The translations under genes were made by a program, and so were the position numbers. Below the pieces are notes generated by a model. The model searched no databases. It was not told the DNA's origin and saw only the letters and a list, made by a program, of their open reading frames with translations. Shown here in pieces: positions 6,656 to 13,778 of a stretch of 18,065 nucleotides of DNA. The stretch is from Dokdonella_A sp964582225 (GTDB lineage: Bacteria; Pseudomonadota; Gammaproteobacteria; Xanthomonadales; Rhodanobacteraceae), in assembly GCA_964582225.1 (NCBI GenBank), contig CAZORA010000044.1, positions 1-18,065 on the forward strand. Direction: 5' to 3'. The first letter of the stretch is position 1. Every line of letters starts with the position of its first letter.

Positions 6656-7012
6656 TTACTTCTTGATGGCGCGACGCGGACCCTTGCGGGTGCGGGCATT
6701 GGTGCGCGTGCGCTGACCGCGCACCGGCAGACCGCGCCGATGACGCAGGCCGCGGTAGGTGCCGAGATCGATCAGGCGCTTGATCGACATGCCGACTTCG
6801 CGGCGCAAATCACCCTCGACGCCGAAGCGGCCCACTTCCTGGCGCAGCTTTTCAACTTCGCCCTCGGTGAGGTTGGCGATCCTGGTGGTCGGCGCGACGC
6901 CGCTGGCGGCGCAGATCTGCCGCGCGCGCGAGCGGCCGATTCCGTAGATGCCCTGCAGGCCGATCACGACATGCTTCTGGACCGGGAGGTTCACACCCGC
7001 AATGCGAGCCAT
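6656..7012 (-). CDS. rpsM: 30S ribosomal protein S13
   Basis: S13 is in the 30S head and contacts the P-site tRNA and the 50S subunit (bridge B1). The 118-aa product starts MARIAGVNLPVQKHVVIGL, has the helix-two-turn-helix segment IYGIGRSRARQIC and ends with RGLRHRRGLPVRGQRTRTN and a basic GPRRAIKK tail that reaches toward the tRNAs. ATG 7012 is set by homology; GGAG lies 10 nt upstream. It is the first gene of the alpha block and has its own promoter candidate and a leader hairpin in the 108-nt gap behind secY. Confidence 0.98.
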   Translation of the reverse strand: MARIAGVNLPVQKHVVIGLQGIYGIGRSRARQICAASGVAPTTRIANLTEGEVEKLRQEVGRFGVEGDLRREVGMSIKRLIDLGTYRGLRHRRGLPVRGQRTRTNARTRKGPRRAIKK

Positions 7013-7033
7013 GCTTGTTGGTCTCCAAGATTC

Positions 7034-7051
7034 TTTCTGAACGCGCAGAAA
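7034..7051 (-). promoter_or_regulatory. Leader hairpin upstream of rpsM
   Basis: On the minus strand TTTCTG (7046-7051) pairs with CAGAAA (7034-7039) around a 6-nt loop, shortly before the GGAG site of rpsM. It would lie at the 5' end of a transcript starting from the adjacent promoter. In E. coli the same spot carries the S4-responsive alpha operon pseudoknot; I can see one stem but cannot establish a pseudoknot here. Confidence 0.4.
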
Positions 7052-7058
7052 ACTCTGC

Positions 7059-7086
7059 ATTTTACAGCGATTCGCCGACTTTTCAA
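7059..7086 (-). promoter_or_regulatory. Sigma70-type promoter of the alpha operon
   Basis: On the minus strand TTGAAA (7081-7086) and TAAAAT (7059-7064) are separated by 16 nt, each matching five of six consensus bases. Transcription would start near 7052, about 40 nt before rpsM. The gap is clearly more AT-rich than its surroundings, and a promoter at this place is known in E. coli. Confidence 0.75.
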
Positions 7087-7120
7087 AGCTCGTCCGCGCC
7101 CGCCCGTTTCGCCTGCACCC

Positions 7121-8434
7121 TCATCGGCTGCGCAGGTTGGCCTTTTTCAAAAGGCTCTCGTACTGGTGCGATACCAGATGCGCCTGCACCTGGGCCGCGA
7201 AGTCCATCACCACGACGACCACGATCAGCAGCGAGGTGCCGCCGAAATAGAACGGCACGTGCCAGGCGTTGCGCATCAGGTCGGGCACCAGACAGACCGC
7301 GACCAGGTACAAAGCGCCGATGCCGGTCAGCCGCGTCAGCACGGCGTCGATGTAGTCGGCGGTCGCCTTGCCGGGACGCATGCCGGGAATCAGCGCACCG
7401 GAGCGCTTCAGGTTGTCCGCGGTTTCCTGCGAATTGAACGTGAGCGCCGTGTAGAAGAAGGCGAAGATCGCGATCAGCAGCGCGTTCAGCACCAGATAAA
7501 GCGGCTCGCCGGGATTCAGCGCGGCGGTCATCACCTGCAGCCAGTGCACGTCGTTGCCGCTGGTCATCCAGGTCGCCGCAGTCGCCGGGAACATCAAAAG
7601 CGAGGTGGAGAAGATCGGCGGGATCACGCCCGACATGTTGATTTTCAGCGGCAGGTGCGAGCTCTGGTTCATGTAGGCCTTGCCGGCCCCACCCTGACGG
7701 CGTGCGTAGTTCACCGTGATGCGCCGCTGGCCGGACTCCATGAAGACCACGAAGGCGGTGATGGCGAGCACCAGCGCGAAGATGATCAGGACCCGCAGAA
7801 TCGGCATTTCTCCGCTCTGGGCCATCCCCAGGGTGCTGACGAGCGCGCCCGGCAGACCGGCCACGATGCCGGCGAAAATCAGCAGCGAAATGCCGTTACC
7901 GACACCGCGCTCGGTCATCTGCTCGCCGAGCCACATCAGGAACATGGTGCCGGTGGTGAGACCGACGATCGTGGTCAGGACGAAACTCGGGCCCGGCGCG
8001 TAGACGATCCCCTGCTGCAGCTGCAGCATCGAGGCGACGCCGAAGGACTGGAAGATCGACAGGCCGAGGGTGCCCATTCGCGTGTAGGTGGTCAGCTTGC
8101 GGCGCCCCGATTCACCTTCCTTGCGCAGTGCCTGCCAGCTCGGAATCACCGCCGCGAACATCTGTACCACGATCGCCGCGGAGATATAGGGAATGACGCC
8201 CAGCGCGAACACCGACATCCGCTCGAGCGCGCCGCCGGAGAACATATTGAACATGTCGAGCAGGCCGCCCGACTTGCCGATCAGGTCCGCCATACGCGCC
8301 GGGTCGACGCCCGGCAGCGGCACGAACGAACCCAGCCGGAACACGACCAGCGCGCCAACCACGAACAGCAGACGTTGCTTGAGCTCGGTCATCTTGCCGA
8401 GCGAGGCCAGTGGATTGGACTGCGAAGCGGCCAC
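7121..8434 (-). CDS. secY: Protein translocase subunit SecY
   Basis: SecY forms the conducting channel of the SecYEG translocon in the inner membrane, working with SecA and the ribosome. The 437-aa protein has ten hydrophobic segments, FVPLPGVDP before the plug region, LGVIPYISAAIVVQM in TM2, LWLGEQMTERGVGNGISLLI-like sequence in TM4-5 (here MWLGEQMTERGVGNG), the cytoplasmic loop ESGQRRITVNYARRQGG and the SecA-contact loop IPGMRPGKATADYID. Length is normal. The start is GTG at 8434, with GGAG 6 nt upstream and only 3 nt after the rplO stop. The usual rpmJ gene does not follow; the next gene is rpsM after a promoter-bearing gap. Confidence 0.98.
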   Translation of the reverse strand: MAASQSNPLASLGKMTELKQRLLFVVGALVVFRLGSFVPLPGVDPARMADLIGKSGGLLDMFNMFSGGALERMSVFALGVIPYISAAIVVQMFAAVIPSWQALRKEGESGRRKLTTYTRMGTLGLSIFQSFGVASMLQLQQGIVYAPGPSFVLTTIVGLTTGTMFLMWLGEQMTERGVGNGISLLIFAGIVAGLPGALVSTLGMAQSGEMPILRVLIIFALVLAITAFVVFMESGQRRITVNYARRQGGAGKAYMNQSSHLPLKINMSGVIPPIFSTSLLMFPATAATWMTSGNDVHWLQVMTAALNPGEPLYLVLNALLIAIFAFFYTALTFNSQETADNLKRSGALIPGMRPGKATADYIDAVLTRLTGIGALYLVAVCLVPDLMRNAWHVPFYFGGTSLLIVVVVVMDFAAQVQAHLVSHQYESLLKKANLRSR

Positions 8435-8437
8435 GGT

Positions 8438-8872
8438 TTACTCCACGCTGCCGCCGGCAGCCTCGATCGCGGCCCTCGCACCGGCCGTCACCGCGACGCC
8501 GACCAGCTTCACCGCGCGTGCGATTTCGCCCTTCTTGACCACCTTGGCCCGCTTGGCGCGCTTTTCCACCAGGCCAGCGGCCCTGAGCGCAGCGAAATCG
8601 ATCACCTCGAGCTGGAGGGCATCCAGCTTGTAGAGCAGCACTTCGCAGGTGTCGGCGGCCATGCGCGAGGCAAAACCGACCTTCGGCAGGCGCCGCTGCA
8701 GCGGCATCTGGCCACCTTCGAAGCCGGGCTTCACCTTGCCCTTGCCTGAGCGCGCATACTGGCCTTTGTGGCCGCGGCCGGCCGTCTTGCCGAGACCCGA
8801 GCCGATGCCGCGGCCCACCCGCGCGCGATCCTTGCGGGCGCCGTCGGCAGGTTTGAGAGTGTTGAGACGCAT
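8438..8872 (-). CDS. rplO: 50S ribosomal protein L15
   Basis: L15 is a late-assembly large-subunit protein with an extended N-terminal arm inside 23S rRNA. The 144-aa product begins MRLNTLKPADGARKDRARVG, followed by the glycine-rich GRGIGSGLGKTAGRGHKGQ arm, GFEGGQMPLQRRLPK and a globular C-terminal domain. ATG 8872 is fixed by homology; there is no good Shine-Dalgarno sequence, and the leader is C-rich instead. The gap behind rpmD is 86 nt, while secY follows after 3 nt. Confidence 0.98.
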   Translation of the reverse strand: MRLNTLKPADGARKDRARVGRGIGSGLGKTAGRGHKGQYARSGKGKVKPGFEGGQMPLQRRLPKVGFASRMAADTCEVLLYKLDALQLEVIDFAALRAAGLVEKRAKRAKVVKKGEIARAVKLVGVAVTAGARAAIEAAGGSVE

Positions 8873-8958
8873 GATGAGAATCCGGGATGTTGGATGGATG
8901 GCTGGCTTGGGAAACGGGCGGCAGCGATCGACGCTCGGGTCGCGCGCCGCCGCGGTCC

Positions 8959-9147
8959 TCAATCCTCGACGCGAACCAGGAAGCTGACTTGATTGATCAG
9001 CCCACGGGTCGCCGGCGTGTCCTTGAGCTCGCGCACCTCGTTCAAGCGGCGCAGACCCAGCGCGCGCACGCTGACGCGGTGACGCTGCTGACAACCGATG
9101 GGGCTTTTGACCAAGCGCACGCGCACGGTCTTGTCCGTCTTACTCAT
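8959..9147 (-). CDS. rpmD: 50S ribosomal protein L30
   Basis: L30 is a small peripheral large-subunit protein found in most but not all bacteria. The 62-aa product, MSKTDKTVRVRLVKSPIGC then HRVSVRALGLRRLNEVRELKDT and RGLINQVSFLVRVED, is full length. Its ATG at 9147 lies inside the last codons of rpsE; the genes overlap by 8 nt (9140-9147), which suggests translational coupling. Confidence 0.97.
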   Translation of the reverse strand: MSKTDKTVRVRLVKSPIGCQQRHRVSVRALGLRRLNEVRELKDTPATRGLINQVSFLVRVED

Positions 9148-9649
9148 TGCCGAGCACCTCTTCGATCGACTTGCCGCGCTTGGCGGCGATGCGCGCCGGC
9201 GAGGCCATGGCCTTGAGTCCGTTGATGGTCGCGCGCACCAGGTTGATCGGGTTGCGCGAGCCGACCGCCTTGGCCAGTACGTTACGCACGCCAACGACCT
9301 CGAGCACGGCGCGCATGGCGCCGCCGGCAATCACACCGGTACCTTCCGAGGCCGGCTGCATGTAGACGCGAGCGGCGCCGTGGTTCGCTTTGACCGGATG
9401 GAACAAGGTGCCGTTGTTCAGGTCGACATGGATCATGGCTTTGCGCGCCCGCTCCATGGCCTTGGAAATCGCCACCGGCACCTCGCGCGCCTTGCCATAG
9501 CCGAAACCGACCCGGCCCTCGCCGTCGCCGACCACCGTCAGCGCGGTGAAGCTCATCTGCCGGCCACCCTTGACCGTCTTGGCCACGCGATTGACCGCGA
9601 TCAGCTTTTCCTGCAGGCCATCGCCATTGTCATGTTCGCTGCTTGCCAT
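9140..9649 (-). CDS. rpsE: 30S ribosomal protein S5
   Basis: S5 lies at the mRNA entry channel and affects decoding fidelity and mRNA helicase activity. The 169-aa product has the N-terminal double-stranded RNA-binding fold (LIAVNRVAKTVKGGRQMSF, then GRVGFGYGKAREVPVAISKA) and the C-terminal domain with EGTGVIAGGAMRAVLEVVG and GSRNPINLVRATINGL. Length and motifs are typical. ATG 9649 has GAGG 6 nt upstream. It is preceded by an unusually long 136-nt spacer after rplR that contains a hairpin, and it overlaps rpmD by 8 nt. Confidence 0.98.
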   Translation of the reverse strand: MASSEHDNGDGLQEKLIAVNRVAKTVKGGRQMSFTALTVVGDGEGRVGFGYGKAREVPVAISKAMERARKAMIHVDLNNGTLFHPVKANHGAARVYMQPASEGTGVIAGGAMRAVLEVVGVRNVLAKAVGSRNPINLVRATINGLKAMASPARIAAKRGKSIEEVLGNE

Positions 9650-9732
9650 CTTTCACCTCATGCCGCCCCGGAGGATGCGGACTTCTGCTTGCGGCGTGGC
9701 CGCTTGGAGTTGTGGGTTGAACGGTGAATCGG

Positions 9733-9761
9733 GATCGGCGCCGCAACCGCGCGGGCCGATC
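9733..9761 (-). repeat. Inverted repeat in the rplR-rpsE spacer
   Basis: GATCGGC (9733-9739) and GCCGATC (9755-9761) are exact 7-nt reverse complements with a 15-nt GC-rich loop. It lies in the longest spacer inside the spc block (9650-9785). No T tract follows. The spacer has no recognisable gene. Confidence 0.5.
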
Positions 9762-9785
9762 AGTGCCGCCGGCGTTGCCGCCGAC

Positions 9786-10142
9786 TCAGAACTTCAGTCC
9801 TGCCTCGCGCGCCGCATCGGCCAGCACCTGAATGCGACCGTGATAGCGGTAGCCGGAGCGATCGAAAGCGACCTTTTCGACGCCCGCCTTGAGCGCCGCC
9901 TCGGCAACCGCCTTGCCGACCGCAGCCGCGGCTTCCTTGTTCTTGGTGCTCTTCAGGTCCTTGACAAGCTCCTTCTGCACGGTCGCGGCGGAAGCCAGCA
10001 CGCGCTCGCCGTCGGCGCTGAACACCTGGGCATAAAGATGCTGACAGCTGCGATGTACGGCGAGCCGGGGTACCCCGAGCTTGCGGATGTGGCTGCGCGT
10101 CGACTTCGCACGACGCAGACGGGCAATGTTCTTCTGGTTCAC
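9786..10142 (-). CDS. rplR: 50S ribosomal protein L18
   Basis: L18 binds 5S rRNA together with L5 and L25 and anchors it in the central protuberance. The 118-aa product shows RKLGVPRLAVHRSCQHLYAQ, NKEAAAAVGKAVAE, VAFDRSGYRYHGRIQ and the ending LADAAREAGLKF, all typical. It begins with GTG at 10142, with GGAG 7 nt upstream. Spacers are 60 nt to rplF and 136 nt to rpsE. Confidence 0.98.
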   Translation of the reverse strand: MNQKNIARLRRAKSTRSHIRKLGVPRLAVHRSCQHLYAQVFSADGERVLASAATVQKELVKDLKSTKNKEAAAAVGKAVAEAALKAGVEKVAFDRSGYRYHGRIQVLADAAREAGLKF

Positions 10143-10202
10143 GGTGGTTCTCCAGGAAGCGGATCGGCCAAACCGGGCGCACCGCGAAGTGCGCTCTGGT
10201 CG

Positions 10203-10730
10203 TCAGGCCTTCTTGGCTTCCTTCAGGGTTACTTTCTCGCCCGCATAGCGCACGCCCTTGCCCTTGTAGGGCTCCGGCGGGCGAAACTCGCGGATTCTCG
10301 CTGCGACCTGGCCGACGACCTGCTTGTCGGCGCCCTTGACCAGCACCTCGGTTTGGGTCGGCACTTCGATGGTGATTCCCGTCGGCGGACTGTAGACCAC
10401 CGGATGCGAGAAGCCCAGGCTGAGGTTCAGATCCTTGCCCTGCAGGGCGGCACGATAGCCAACGCCGTGCAGTTCCAGCTTGCGGGCGAAGCCCTCGCTG
10501 ACGCCAATCACCATGTTCTCGATCAGCGCGCCAAACGTGCCGGTCAGGGCCACGTCGGCAGCCGAGCGCGGCGCAAAGCGGACCACGCCATCTTCGACCA
10601 GCACCTCGACGTTCTGATGCGCTGCGATCGACAGGCTGCCCTTGGGCCCCTTGACGGTGATCGCATCGGCACCAACCTGGCAGTCGACGCCCTTTGGCAG
10701 GGAAACGGTTTTCTTTGCGGCTCGTGACAT
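10203..10730 (-). CDS. rplF: 50S ribosomal protein L6
   Basis: L6 lies near the sarcin-ricin loop at the factor-binding site. The 175-aa product has two repeated alpha/beta domains. Visible motifs are VTVKGPKGSLS-like sequence at 23-33 (ITVKGPKGSLS), LIENMVIGVSEGFARKLELH, VGYRAALQGKDLNLSLGFSH and the C-terminal REFRPPEPYKGKGVRYAGE. ATG 10730 has GGAGG 8 nt upstream, a strong site spanning the 17-nt gap behind rpsH. Confidence 0.98.
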   Translation of the reverse strand: MSRAAKKTVSLPKGVDCQVGADAITVKGPKGSLSIAAHQNVEVLVEDGVVRFAPRSAADVALTGTFGALIENMVIGVSEGFARKLELHGVGYRAALQGKDLNLSLGFSHPVVYSPPTGITIEVPTQTEVLVKGADKQVVGQVAARIREFRPPEPYKGKGVRYAGEKVTLKEAKKA

Positions 10731-10747
10731 GTTCCGTCCCTCCGCGC

Positions 10748-11143
10748 TCAGGCGACCAGGCCGATGACTTCGCCGCCCACGCCCTGCTTGCGGGCCTGCG
10801 CGTCGGTCATGATTCCGGCCGAAGTGGAGACGATCGACACACCCAGGCCACCGAGGATCTTCGGCAGCGCGTCCTTGCCGCGATAGACGCGCAGTCCGGA
10901 GCGGCTGACGCGCTCGATACGGTCGATCGCCGGACGGCCGAGAGAATATTTCAGCGTGATCACGAGGCGCGGCTTTGACCCCTCGTCGATCGTCTGCGCG
11001 TCGAGGATGTAGCCCTCGTCCTTCAGCAGGTTCGCGAGCGCCTGCTTGATTCGGGAGGACGGCATGCTCACCGACGGTTTGCCCGTCGCCTGCGCATTGC
11101 GGATGCGCGTAAACATGTCGGCGATTGGATCAGTCATGCTCAT
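10748..11143 (-). CDS. rpsH: 30S ribosomal protein S8
   Basis: S8 is a primary binder of the 16S central domain, and in E. coli it represses the spc operon by binding its mRNA near rplE. The 131-aa product starts MSMTDPIADMFTRIRNAQ and ends with the conserved GLGVSIVSTSAGIMTDAQA and GGEVIGLVA. ATG 11143 (AGGA 8 nt upstream) gives the same MSM opening as E. coli; ATG 11137 is an alternative. A 93-nt spacer without a gene separates it from rpsN. Confidence 0.98.
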   Translation of the reverse strand: MSMTDPIADMFTRIRNAQATGKPSVSMPSSRIKQALANLLKDEGYILDAQTIDEGSKPRLVITLKYSLGRPAIDRIERVSRSGLRVYRGKDALPKILGGLGVSIVSTSAGIMTDAQARKQGVGGEVIGLVA

Positions 11144-11236
11144 GTTTCAGTTCCTGCCTGGCATCGATATCCGCCTGGATGCGGTCTTGTGCTGACGGAC
11201 TCGGCGGATTCCGGGTCGCAGCCTGAATTGCAAGAG

Positions 11237-11542
11237 TTACCAGCTGGCCTTCCGCAGCCCGGGCACATCGCCGCGCATGGTCGCCTCGCGCAGCTTGTTG
11301 CGGCCGAGGCCGAACTTGGCATAGACGCCGCGGGGGCGGCCGGTCAGCACGCAGCGGTTGCGCTGACGGGACGCGCTGGAGTCGCGCGGCAGCTTCTGCA
11401 GTTTCACCATCGCCTCCATCCGCTCCTCGTAGCCGGTGGCGGGGTTGGAGACTATGGTCTTGAGCTCGGCGCGCCTGGCAGCGTGGCGCTTCACCAGCTT
11501 GGCCCGCTTGAGCTCACGATTGATCATTGAACGCTTTGCCAT
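11237..11542 (-). CDS. rpsN: 30S ribosomal protein S14, zinc-free type
   Basis: S14 is a late-assembling 30S head protein. The 101-aa length and the single cysteine in RNRCVLTGRPRGVYAKFGL show the C-minus form, which lacks the CXXC zinc ribbon, as in E. coli. The N-terminus AKRSMINRELKRAKL and the end MRGDVPGLRKASW are standard. ATG 11542 lies 14 nt after the rplE stop, with only a weak purine-rich site. Confidence 0.98.
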   Translation of the reverse strand: MAKRSMINRELKRAKLVKRHAARRAELKTIVSNPATGYEERMEAMVKLQKLPRDSSASRQRNRCVLTGRPRGVYAKFGLGRNKLREATMRGDVPGLRKASW

Positions 11543-11556
11543 GGGTCGAATCTCGC

Positions 11557-12096
11557 TCAGTTGCGGAACGGGAAGCGGAACGCGTCGAGCAGCGCCCGCG
11601 CTTCCTCGTCGCTGCGCGCCGTGGTGGTGATGCAGATATTCATGCCGCGCAGCGCGTCGATTTGGTCGAAATCGATTTCCGGGAAGATGATCTGCTCCTT
11701 GATTCCCATGTTGAAGTTGCCGCGGCCGTCGAAGGAACGCCCCGACACCCCGCGGAAGTCGCGCACGCGCGGCAGCGAGATATTGATGAAGCGGTCCAGG
11801 AACTCGTACATGCGCGCCCGGCGCAGCGTGACCTTGCAGCCAATCGGCCAGTTCTCGCGAATCTTGAAGGTGGCGTGCGCCCGCCGCGACAGCGTCACGA
11901 TCGGCTTCTGACCGGCGGCCTTGGCCATGTCGGCCACTGCGTTCTCGAGAATCTTCTTGTTGCCGACGGCCTCGCCGACGCCCATGTTCAGGGTCACCTT
12001 GCTGAGGCGTGGCACCTGCATTGGGTTCTTGTACCCGAAGCGCTCGATGAGCTTCGGCGTGACTTCTTCACGGTAGATTTTTTCAAGACGCGTCAT
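11557..12096 (-). CDS. rplE: 50S ribosomal protein L5
   Basis: L5 binds 5S rRNA and contacts the P-site tRNA and S13. The 179-aa product has PRLSKVTLNMGVGEA, the RRAHATFKIRENWPIGCKVT segment, YEFLDRFINISLPRVRDFRG and SFDGRGNFNMG, ending FRFPFRN. I use ATG 12096, which has GAGG 8 nt upstream and gives the family length; an in-frame ATG at 12114 would overlap rplX and add six residues. In E. coli the S8 repressor site lies at this junction; here the gap is only 10 nt and I do not recognise the site by eye. Confidence 0.98.
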   Translation of the reverse strand: MTRLEKIYREEVTPKLIERFGYKNPMQVPRLSKVTLNMGVGEAVGNKKILENAVADMAKAAGQKPIVTLSRRAHATFKIRENWPIGCKVTLRRARMYEFLDRFINISLPRVRDFRGVSGRSFDGRGNFNMGIKEQIIFPEIDFDQIDALRGMNICITTTARSDEEARALLDAFRFPFRN

Positions 12097-12106
12097 GGCT
12101 CGAACC

Positions 12107-12421
12107 TCAGGCATCGATCACTTCGCCGCTGGAGCGGTACACGCGGACCTTGCGCCCGTCGCCGAGCGTCCTGTAGCCCACGCGCTCACCCTTGCCGGAA
12201 GCGGTGTTGAACAGCATTACGTTGGAAACATGAATCGGCGCCTCGCGCTCCACGATGCCGCCAGGCTGGTTGGCCTGCGGGTTGGGCTTGGTGTGGCGCT
12301 TGACCAGGTTGACGTTGTGCACGTACACCGATTCGCCGGAAACGCGCATGACGTCGCCCCGCTGGCCCTTGTGCTTGCCGGCAATCACGATGATGTGGTC
12401 GCCTTTCTTGATCCGATTCAT
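12107..12421 (-). CDS. rplX: 50S ribosomal protein L24
   Basis: L24 is an assembly initiator for the large subunit and lies near the tunnel exit. The 104-aa product contains the KOW motif (IKKGDHIIVIAGKHKGQRG) at its N-terminus and VYVHNVNLVKRHTKPNPQ further on, with a normal C-terminus. ATG 12421 is preceded only by a weak GAGATA site. The 83-nt spacer behind rplN holds a small TGCCG/CGGCA hairpin and no gene. Confidence 0.98.
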   Translation of the reverse strand: MNRIKKGDHIIVIAGKHKGQRGDVMRVSGESVYVHNVNLVKRHTKPNPQANQPGGIVEREAPIHVSNVMLFNTASGKGERVGYRTLGDGRKVRVYRSSGEVIDA

Positions 12422-12504
12422 GGTTCAGTATCTCGATTGTCTCGGTGCCGATCGCGGCAAATCCCTGTCGCTCCGGCGCAAGTCTGTGAAAACCGCAGCC
12501 GTCC

Positions 12505-12873
12505 TCAGAGCACTTCCGGCGCGAGCGACACGATCTTCATGAAGCGCTCGCCGCGCAGCTCGCGCGTGACCGGCCCGAAGATGCGCGTGCCGATCGGCTC
12601 CAGCTTGTTGTTGAGCAGCACCGCGGCGTTGCCGTCGAAGCGGATCAGCGAGCCGTCCGTGCGTCGCACGCCTTTGCTCGTGCGCACCACCACGGCATCG
12701 TACACCTCGCCCTTCTTCACTTTGCCGCGCGGGATTGCATCGCGGACGCTCACCTTGATCACGTCGCCAATGCGCGCGTAGCGCCGCTTCGAGCCGCCGA
12801 GCACCTTGATGCACATGAGCTCCTTGGCGCCGCTGTTGTCCGCTGCGGCCAGCGTGCTTTGCATCTGGATCAT
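12505..12873 (-). CDS. rplN: 50S ribosomal protein L14
   Basis: L14 lies at the subunit interface, forms bridges B5 and B8, and is the target of the silencing factor RsfS. The 122-aa product has MIQMQSTLAAADNSGAKELM, GDVIKVSVRDAIPRGKVKKG and GNAAVLLNNKLEPIGTRIFG, all typical. ATG 12873 has a strong GGAGGAGA site upstream. In E. coli this gene opens the spc operon; the gap to rpsQ is only 28 nt here and I see no promoter in it, so read-through from the S10 block is likely. Confidence 0.98.
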   Translation of the reverse strand: MIQMQSTLAAADNSGAKELMCIKVLGGSKRRYARIGDVIKVSVRDAIPRGKVKKGEVYDAVVVRTSKGVRRTDGSLIRFDGNAAVLLNNKLEPIGTRIFGPVTRELRGERFMKIVSLAPEVL

Positions 12874-12901
12874 GTTGCTGTCTCCTCCGCCGGCTCGCGC
12901 C

Positions 12902-13165
12902 TCAGATGTGGGCCCGCGTGACGACCTGCACGACGCGCCAGTTCTTGGTCTTCGACAGCGGCCGGCACTCGACGATGCGCACGACGTCACCCTCGCGGCA
13001 TTCGCCGGCCTCGTCGTGCGCGTGCACCTTGGTCGAGCGGCGCACGATCTTGCCGTACAGCGGATGCTGCACCTGGCGCTCGAGCAGCACGGTGACCGTC
13101 TTGGCCATCTTGTTGCTCACCACGCGTCCCTCGAGGGTGCGCTGAATTTTCGCGGTATCGCTCAC
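12902..13165 (-). CDS. rpsQ: 30S ribosomal protein S17
   Basis: S17 is a primary 16S rRNA-binding protein of the 30S body. The 87-aa OB-fold product shows RTLEGRVVSNKMAKTVTVLL, HPLYGKIVRRSTKVHAHDE and GDVVRIVECRPLSKTKNW. It begins with GTG at 13165; AGGAG lies 8 nt upstream and the start overlaps the rpmC stop as GTGA. Last gene of the S10 block. Confidence 0.97.
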   Translation of the reverse strand: MSDTAKIQRTLEGRVVSNKMAKTVTVLLERQVQHPLYGKIVRRSTKVHAHDEAGECREGDVVRIVECRPLSKTKNWRVVQVVTRAHI

Positions 13166-13362
13166 GGCTGCGTCTCCTGCCTGTTCTCGCCGAGCAGCTG
13201 TTTCACTCGCGCGATCTCGCGGCGCACGCGCCGGAACTGGTGGGTCTGGGCCAGCTGACCCGAACCTTTCTGCATACGCAGATTGAACTGTTCGCGGCGC
13301 AGCTCGAGCAGGTGCTCGTTCAGCTCGGCCGCACTCTTTTGCCGAAGTTCCTGGAGTTCCAT
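13162..13362 (-). CDS. rpmC: 50S ribosomal protein L29
   Basis: L29 is a small helical protein at the tunnel exit, near the docking sites of trigger factor and SRP. The 66-aa product MELQELRQKSAAELNEHLLE, REQFNLRMQKGSGQLAQTH and RREIARVKQLL fits the family throughout. ATG 13362 overlaps the rplP stop as TGATG, with no independent ribosome binding site, so coupling is likely; a GTG at 13365 is the alternative. The 3' end overlaps rpsQ by 4 nt. Confidence 0.97.
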   Translation of the reverse strand: MELQELRQKSAAELNEHLLELRREQFNLRMQKGSGQLAQTHQFRRVRREIARVKQLLGENRQETQP

Positions 13363-13775
13363 CACAGCACCGTCCGCGCCACGAATTGGGTCTGCACCGA
13401 CAGCTTCGCCGCCGCCAGGCGGAAAGCCTCGCGCGCTTCCGCTTCGGCCACGCCTTCGATCTCGTACAGCATGCGGCCGGGCTGGACCGGGGCGACCCAG
13501 TACTCGACGCCGCCCTTACCGCTGCCCATGCGCACCTCGATCGGCTTCTTGGTGATCGGCTTGTCGGGGAACACGCGGATCCACAACTTGCCGCCGCGCT
13601 TCACGTAGCGTGTGATGCAGCGGCGAGCCGCCTCGATCTGGCGCGCAGTCAGATGTCCATGGGTGGTGGCGCGCAGGCCGAACTCACCGAAGCTCACCTT
13701 GCTACCGACCTGCGACAGGCCACGGTTGCGGGCTTTCTGCACCTTGCGGTACTTGGTTCTTTTGGGTTGCAGCAT
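13362..13775 (-). CDS. rplP: 50S ribosomal protein L16
   Basis: L16 is next to the A site and is needed for tRNA accommodation. The 137-aa product shows MLQPKRTKYRKVQKARNRG, FGEFGLRATTHGHLTARQIE, RIFPDKPITKKP-type sequence (RVFPDKPITKKPIEVRMGSG) and AREAFRLAAAKLSVQT. Arg82 corresponds to the arginine hydroxylated in E. coli L16. ATG 13775 lies 3 nt after the rpsC stop, with its GGAG site inside the end of rpsC. Confidence 0.98.
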   Translation of the reverse strand: MLQPKRTKYRKVQKARNRGLSQVGSKVSFGEFGLRATTHGHLTARQIEAARRCITRYVKRGGKLWIRVFPDKPITKKPIEVRMGSGKGGVEYWVAPVQPGRMLYEIEGVAEAEAREAFRLAAAKLSVQTQFVARTVL

Positions 13776-13778
13776 GAC

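Noticed and set aside
6560..8749. A 729-codon plus-strand frame opposite rpsM, secY and rplO
   Set aside because: Shadow of the conserved genes; rich in His/Asp/Arg/Gln from complementary codons, with no motif.
12090..12125. Possible S8 repressor site at the rplX-rplE junction
   Set aside because: The position is right by analogy with E. coli, but the gap is only 10 nt and I could not see the known helix and internal-loop pattern.
12874..12901. Separate spc promoter before rplN
   Set aside because: The gap is only 28 nt and shows no -10/-35 pair; a promoter inside rpsQ cannot be supported by eye.
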